Of a stretch of DNA of 10,272 nucleotides, positions 7,879-10,272 are shown piece after piece (within the stretch, counting starts at the first letter, position 1; each line of letters starts with the position of its first letter). The notes below the pieces were generated by a model that worked only from the letters and a program-made list of their open reading frames with translations, was not told the DNA's origin and did not search any database. This DNA comes from GCA-002282575 sp964646525. Lineage in GTDB: Bacteria; Pseudomonadota; Gammaproteobacteria; Thiomicrospirales; Thiomicrospiraceae. A program made the translations under genes and the position numbers. The stretch lies in NCBI GenBank assembly GCA_964646525.1, contig CAZYER010000048.1:1-10272 (forward strand), written 5' to 3'.

Positions 7879-7913
7879 CAATCCCAATTGCACTTAGGGG
7901 GTAAAACAGCACA

Positions 7914-7938
7914 TTGTAATACAAATTCAAGATTACAA
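7914..7938. promoter_or_regulatory. Perfect inverted repeat in the ilvI leader, possible operator
   Basis: TTGTAAT (7914-7920) and ATTACAA (7932-7938) form a perfect 7-bp dyad with an 11-base AT-rich spacer. It sits 48 bp upstream of the chosen ilvI start. The shape, an AT-rich dyad with about two helical turns between arm centres, is like binding sites of LysR-type or Lrp-type regulators, both of which control ilv genes elsewhere. No regulator gene lies in the window. It could be a chance repeat in AT-rich sequence. Confidence 0.4.
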
Positions 7939-7950
7939 ACGATGTTTCAT

Positions 7951-7979
7951 AAAAAAATAATACCTGACCATTTTGGTCA
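7951..7979 (-). other. Short perfect hairpin followed by a T tract after orn
   Basis: TGACCA (7965-7970) and TGGTCA (7974-7979) pair perfectly around a 3-base loop. On the minus strand the hairpin is followed, after seven bases, by a run of T (7951-7957). It begins 15 bp after the orn stop. It could be a weak orn terminator, though the stem is only six pairs and the T tract is displaced. It could equally be a protein-binding palindrome, since it overlaps the start point expected from the -10 box at 7983-7988. Confidence 0.4.
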
Positions 7980-7982
7980 ACT

Positions 7983-7988
7983 ATTATA
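7983..7988 (-). promoter_or_regulatory. Candidate -10 box of the ilvI-ilvH-ilvC promoter
   Basis: A perfect TATAAT stands on the minus strand between orn and ilvI. With a 17-base spacer the -35 would be TTTTAA (8006-8011), only three of six matches, inside the end of orn. A weak -35 beside a strong -10 would fit an activator-dependent promoter, but that is inference. The predicted start point near 7976 falls within the TGACCA/TGGTCA palindrome. Confidence 0.35.
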
Positions 7989-7994
7989 TTAGAG

Positions 7995-8540
7995 TCAAGC
8001 ACCAATTAAAAAATTGTGACGATAATGACGCATCTCAGCGATGGACTCATGAATATCCGATAAAGCAGTATGCGTACCCTTTTTCTGAACCGCATCAAAA
8101 ACGGGTTTATTCCAGCGGCGAGCAGCTTCTTTGAAACTACTCACATCAAGCAGTCGATAATGTAGATAGCCATCCAACGCTGGCATGTATTTTTCGATAA
8201 ATTTACGATCTTGACAAATACTGTTACCACATAAAGGCGATGATTTAGCAGGCACGTATTGCTGCACAAAGGCCAAGGTCATCTCTGTTGCTTGTTCAAT
8301 ACTAATGGTACTTTGACGACAACGCTCAATCAGTCCAGAAGCACCGTGTGTTTTCAAACACCACTCATCCATGCCAGCCAACACCTCATCGGATAAATGA
8401 ATGGCAATTTCTGGTCCTTCTGCAATCACATTTAATTGACTATCGGTAATCAGTGTCGCCACTTCCATAATGCTTTCGGTTGCCACCGACAAGCCTGTCA
8501 TTTCCAAATCCATCCATACTAAATTATCTGCACTCTGCAT
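7995..8540 (-). CDS. orn: Oligoribonuclease (DEDDh 3'-5' exoribonuclease)
   Basis: Orn degrades the 2- to 5-nucleotide RNA fragments left by other nucleases and, in bacteria using cyclic-di-GMP, clears the pGpG product. The 181 residues match E. coli Orn in length. The four acidic metal ligands and the catalytic histidine are all present: Asp11 and Glu13 in WMDLEMTGL, Asp111 in the GNSICQDR block, His157 and Asp162 in GTHTALSDI. The LHYRLLDVSSFKE segment is typical of the family. AAGGAG lies five bases before the ATG. It is divergent from phhB-rsgA across 86 bp, echoing the orn/rsgA divergent pair of E. coli. Small departures from the usual motif are Cys109 in GNSICQD, where Gly is common, and Thr158-Ser161 in HTALSD, where HRALDD is common. 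Neither removes a known catalytic residue. Confidence 0.97.
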   Translation of the reverse strand: MQSADNLVWMDLEMTGLSVATESIMEVATLITDSQLNVIAEGPEIAIHLSDEVLAGMDEWCLKTHGASGLIERCRQSTISIEQATEMTLAFVQQYVPAKSSPLCGNSICQDRKFIEKYMPALDGYLHYRLLDVSSFKEAARRWNKPVFDAVQKKGTHTALSDIHESIAEMRHYRHNFLIGA

Positions 8541-8549
8541 AACGACTCC

Positions 8550-8580
8550 TTAACCAAATACCACTCACATCTTCTATAAT
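8550..8580 (+). promoter_or_regulatory. Candidate promoter of phhB-rsgA
   Basis: A perfect TATAAT (8575-8580) is preceded by TTAACC (8550-8555), four of six matches to the -35 consensus, at a spacing of 19 bases, which is slightly long. The start would fall near 8587, leaving a leader of about 40 bases to the ATG at 8627. On the opposite strand TATAGA (8573-8578) overlaps the same box and may serve orn, so the two divergent promoters could compete. Confidence 0.45.
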
Positions 8581-8583
8581 GAT

Positions 8584-8606
8584 GCGATTATTGATGACAT
8601 AATCGC
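8584..8606. promoter_or_regulatory. Perfect inverted repeat between orn and phhB, possible operator
   Basis: GCGATTAT (8584-8591) and ATAATCGC (8599-8606) are perfect 8-bp arms around TGATGAC. The repeat covers the predicted phhB start point and lies upstream of orn, so a bound protein could affect both divergent genes. As RNA it would form a hairpin ending seven bases before the GGGAAGG ribosome site of phhB (8613-8619). No T run follows in either direction, so it is not a terminator. Confidence 0.5.
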
Positions 8607-8626
8607 TCATTTGGGAAGGTTAACCT

Positions 8627-8971
8627 ATGCTAGATATTACCACGTTACAGAACCAATCATGTCAACCCATTGCGCCAAATAGTCAACGCATGGTCATCCC
8701 CACCGTAGAAAGTTACTTAAGCGTATTACCTGGCTGGCAAGCAGGCTTCGATTACAACAGCATTGAACGAAGTATTCAATTCAAAAATCACTATCAAGTG
8801 ATGGCGTTTCTGAATGCGCTTGCCTTTATTAGCCATGAACAAGATCACCATGCCGACATCTGCTACGGTTACAACAAGGTTAGCATCAAACTCACCACAC
8901 ACACCATCAAAGGTGTTAGTTTAAACGATATGATTATGGCGGCTAAAATTAATCAGTTGCGTCCAACATGA
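8627..8971 (+). CDS. phhB: Pterin-4a-carbinolamine dehydratase
   Basis: This family dehydrates 4a-hydroxytetrahydropterin, recycling the pterin cofactor of aromatic amino acid hydroxylases; it may also act on pterins more generally. At 114 residues it is of normal size. The signature region reads HEQDHHADICYGYNKVSIKLTTH (70-92), with the active-site histidines His74, His75 and His92. The last part, KGVSLNDMIMAAKI, matches the conserved LTENDF.LAAKI end of the family. Alanine replaces the proline usual after the paired histidines. AAGG lies seven bases before the ATG. The stop overlaps the rsgA start by 4 bp (ATGA), so the two are co-translated. No phenylalanine hydroxylase gene is in the window, so the pterin served is unknown. 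Confidence 0.92.
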   Translation: MLDITTLQNQSCQPIAPNSQRMVIPTVESYLSVLPGWQAGFDYNSIERSIQFKNHYQVMAFLNALAFISHEQDHHADICYGYNKVSIKLTTHTIKGVSLNDMIMAAKINQLRPT

Positions 8972-9933
8972 GCAAACGCAACCTGTCGCAACAGCAACAG
9001 CAACGCATCGAACAGCGTCGCTCTGGGCAAGACCATCACGATAAGGGACTTGAAGGTCTAGTGGTGATGAACTCCGGCAAAAAAGCGACAGTGCAACTGG
9101 ATGATGGTCGCTTACTTACCTGCCATCAACGCGCCAACTTAGCCAACGTGGTTGCTGGTGATAAGGTCATTGTTTTGCTTGATGAGCAACACCCCCCCGT
9201 TATTGAAAGCTTACTGCCGCGTCGCAGCTTGTTGTCTCGACCTGGCTTTAGAGGTGTTATTAAACCTGTTGCTGCTAACGTAGACCAGCTATTGGTCGTC
9301 ATTGCACCGGCCCCCGGCATTGATTTAGATTTGCTCGATCGCAGTCTGTGTTACTGTGAATGGCAAGGATTGGATGCCGTCGTTATTCTGAACAAGGTCG
9401 ATTTGCTGGCGGATGATTATCGAACACTCTGTGATCAGTTAGCCAACGTCTATACGGCTATGGGCTATACGTGGATAGAAACCAGCACAGAAGCCGATAT
9501 CGGCTTAGAAACCCTGAAACACATCTGCAACAACAAAACCAGCGTGTTTTTAGGCAATTCGGGGGTGGGAAAATCATCACTCACGCAAGCACTGATTCCA
9601 GACGTTGCCATTCGCACCCAGAAACTATCAAGCTCAACAGGGCTAGGTCAACACACCACCAACAATGCCACCCTATACAAACTCGATATCGGCGGACAAC
9701 TAATTGATGCCGCTGGCATTCGCAGCTTGGAACTAAGCGAATTTGCTATCGAACATCCTGACCGTTACTGGCGTGATTTTCGTCCTTATCTGGGACAGTG
9801 CCGCTTTAACAATTGCACCCACGACCACGAACCTGGTTGCGCTGTAAAAGACGCCGTCGAGTCTAAAATGATTGCTCAGCATCGTTATCAGCATTATTTA
9901 AGACTTCTGCCTGAATCCGTGTTCTTTAAATAA
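8968..9933 (+). CDS. rsgA: Ribosome small-subunit-dependent GTPase A
   Basis: RsgA is a circularly permuted GTPase that acts late in 30S subunit maturation and releases RbfA. The 321 residues contain an N-terminal OB-fold (about 27-80). The GTPase motifs come in permuted order: G4 NKVD (142-145), G1 GNSGVGKSS (196-204), the switch segment GLGQHTT (225-231) with His229, and G3 DAAG (247-250). The C-terminal zinc site has Cys278, Cys283, His285 and Cys291. The Gln-rich basic N-terminus is usual. G3 is commonly DSPG or DTPG, so the middle two residues differ while Asp and Gly are kept. It starts on the ATGA overlap with phhB. No clear terminator follows; only a weak 4-bp hairpin is visible before the insertion sequence remnant. 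Confidence 0.97.
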   Translation: MSKRNLSQQQQQRIEQRRSGQDHHDKGLEGLVVMNSGKKATVQLDDGRLLTCHQRANLANVVAGDKVIVLLDEQHPPVIESLLPRRSLLSRPGFRGVIKPVAANVDQLLVVIAPAPGIDLDLLDRSLCYCEWQGLDAVVILNKVDLLADDYRTLCDQLANVYTAMGYTWIETSTEADIGLETLKHICNNKTSVFLGNSGVGKSSLTQALIPDVAIRTQKLSSSTGLGQHTTNNATLYKLDIGGQLIDAAGIRSLELSEFAIEHPDRYWRDFRPYLGQCRFNNCTHDHEPGCAVKDAVESKMIAQHRYQHYLRLLPESVFFK

Positions 9934-9952
9934 CATAGCGTCAGCTTAAGGC

Positions 9953-10272
9953 TGTCGGGTCTCGACTGATTATAAATTTTTTTAACAAATAACTCGGGGT
10001 TGGTTTTCTGCCACTCCATGAGTTTGGCAATCGGGGTGACATGCCCAAGGTTCTTTTGCACAATGTGATGATTGTACAGTTTAAGATACTCAATGAGTTT
10101 GTCTTCTAACTGTTCGTAACTGTTAAATCATGTCGTTGCCAGTAATGCTGTTATCCTACCATTAAATCGCTCAACCATACCATTAGTTTGAGGGTGGTCA
10201 AGCACGCTCACCTCTGGTTTTACTGTGAATCTGTGTAAGATGCTGCTCTATTGATTTCCAGTTAATCAGAGT
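9953..10272 (-). mobile_element. IS481-type insertion sequence, 3' part, cut by the window edge
   Basis: The stretch after rsgA holds the end of an insertion sequence whose transposase lies on the minus strand. The likely terminus is the TGTCGGGTCTCGACTG sequence beginning at 9953, 19 bp after the rsgA stop. IS481-family ends commonly begin with TGT. The other end lies beyond the right edge, so neither the partner inverted repeat nor a target duplication can be checked, and the exact boundary is an estimate. Confidence 0.7.
9954..10272 (-). pseudogene. Degenerate IS481-type DDE transposase, C-terminal part
   Basis: Read on the minus strand, the frame carries HPQTNGMVERFNGRI (ending near 10196), the block with the glutamate of the DDE triad in integrase-core transposases. 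FNSYEQLEDKLIEYLKLYNH and HVTPIAKLMEWQKTNPELF follow, typical of IS481-family C-termini. An in-frame TGA at 10128-10130 separates the blocks; CGA (Arg) to TGA is the simplest origin, since Arg-Phe-Asn is usual there. Upstream the same frame meets TAG at 10248-10250 and TGA at 10266-10268, so a frameshift or further stops disrupt it. No stop codon is found before the presumed terminus, so the original C-terminus is unclear. The element is probably unable to make active transposase. Confidence 0.8.

Noticed and set aside
7933..7971. A 12-residue open frame upstream of ilvI (MVRYYFFMKHRL) as a possible attenuation leader peptide.
   Set aside because: It has only one Val and one Leu, no run of branched-chain codons, no ribosome site, and no terminator/antiterminator pair after it.
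9942..9954. Small inverted repeat CAGC-TTAAG-GCTG after rsgA as a terminator.
   Set aside because: The stem is only four pairs and no T run follows on the plus strand.
1..10272. CRISPR arrays, tRNA or rRNA genes, riboswitches, and anti-phage or toxin-antitoxin systems.
   Set aside because: I saw no regularly spaced repeats, no cloverleaf or rRNA-like stretch, and no defence-associated domain on either strand. Nearly all sequence is taken up by housekeeping genes.

Overview
The window reads as an ordinary stretch of gammaproteobacterial chromosome with a degenerate insertion sequence at its right edge. The protein family set and gene order point to a Gammaproteobacterium: holD near rimI, and orn divergent from rsgA, both known from E. 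coli, plus an ilvI-ilvH-ilvC cluster followed by pssA-leuA as seen in many beta- and gammaproteobacteria. The moderate to low GC and the gene order would suit a Thiotrichales-like lineage such as Methylophaga or Cycloclasticus, but that placement is inference and was not checked.

Layout, following transcription. From about 8.5 kb to the left edge everything is on the minus strand: orn (oligoribonuclease); a 128-bp gap with promoter-like and dyad elements; ilvI-ilvH-ilvC (acetolactate synthase large and small subunits, then ketol-acid reductoisomerase); a strong rho-independent terminator; then a second, tightly packed unit of pssA (phosphatidylserine synthase), leuA (2-isopropylmalate synthase), holD (DNA polymerase III psi), a BaiN/HI0933-like flavoprotein and rimI (S18 N-acetyltransferase). 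The last four genes of this unit overlap one another by 4, 8 and 19 bp, so translational coupling is likely. From about 8.6 kb rightward on the plus strand come phhB (pterin-4a-carbinolamine dehydratase) and rsgA (ribosome-assembly GTPase), overlapping by 4 bp.

Together IlvI/H, IlvC and LeuA cover the shared first steps of isoleucine and valine synthesis and the entry to leucine synthesis. The remaining genes are housekeeping: phospholipid head-group synthesis, replisome clamp-loader assembly, ribosome modification and maturation, and degradation of very short RNAs.

Beyond about 9.95 kb on the minus strand lies the 3' part of an IS481-type transposase, broken by an in-frame stop and an apparent frame disruption. 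It runs off the window edge.

I found no clearly new biological system. The points most worth a second look are two perfect inverted repeats and a short palindrome in the two intergenic regions, the placing of a flavoprotein gene between holD and rimI, start-codon corrections for ilvI and rimI, and active-site motif variants in IlvI and RsgA.
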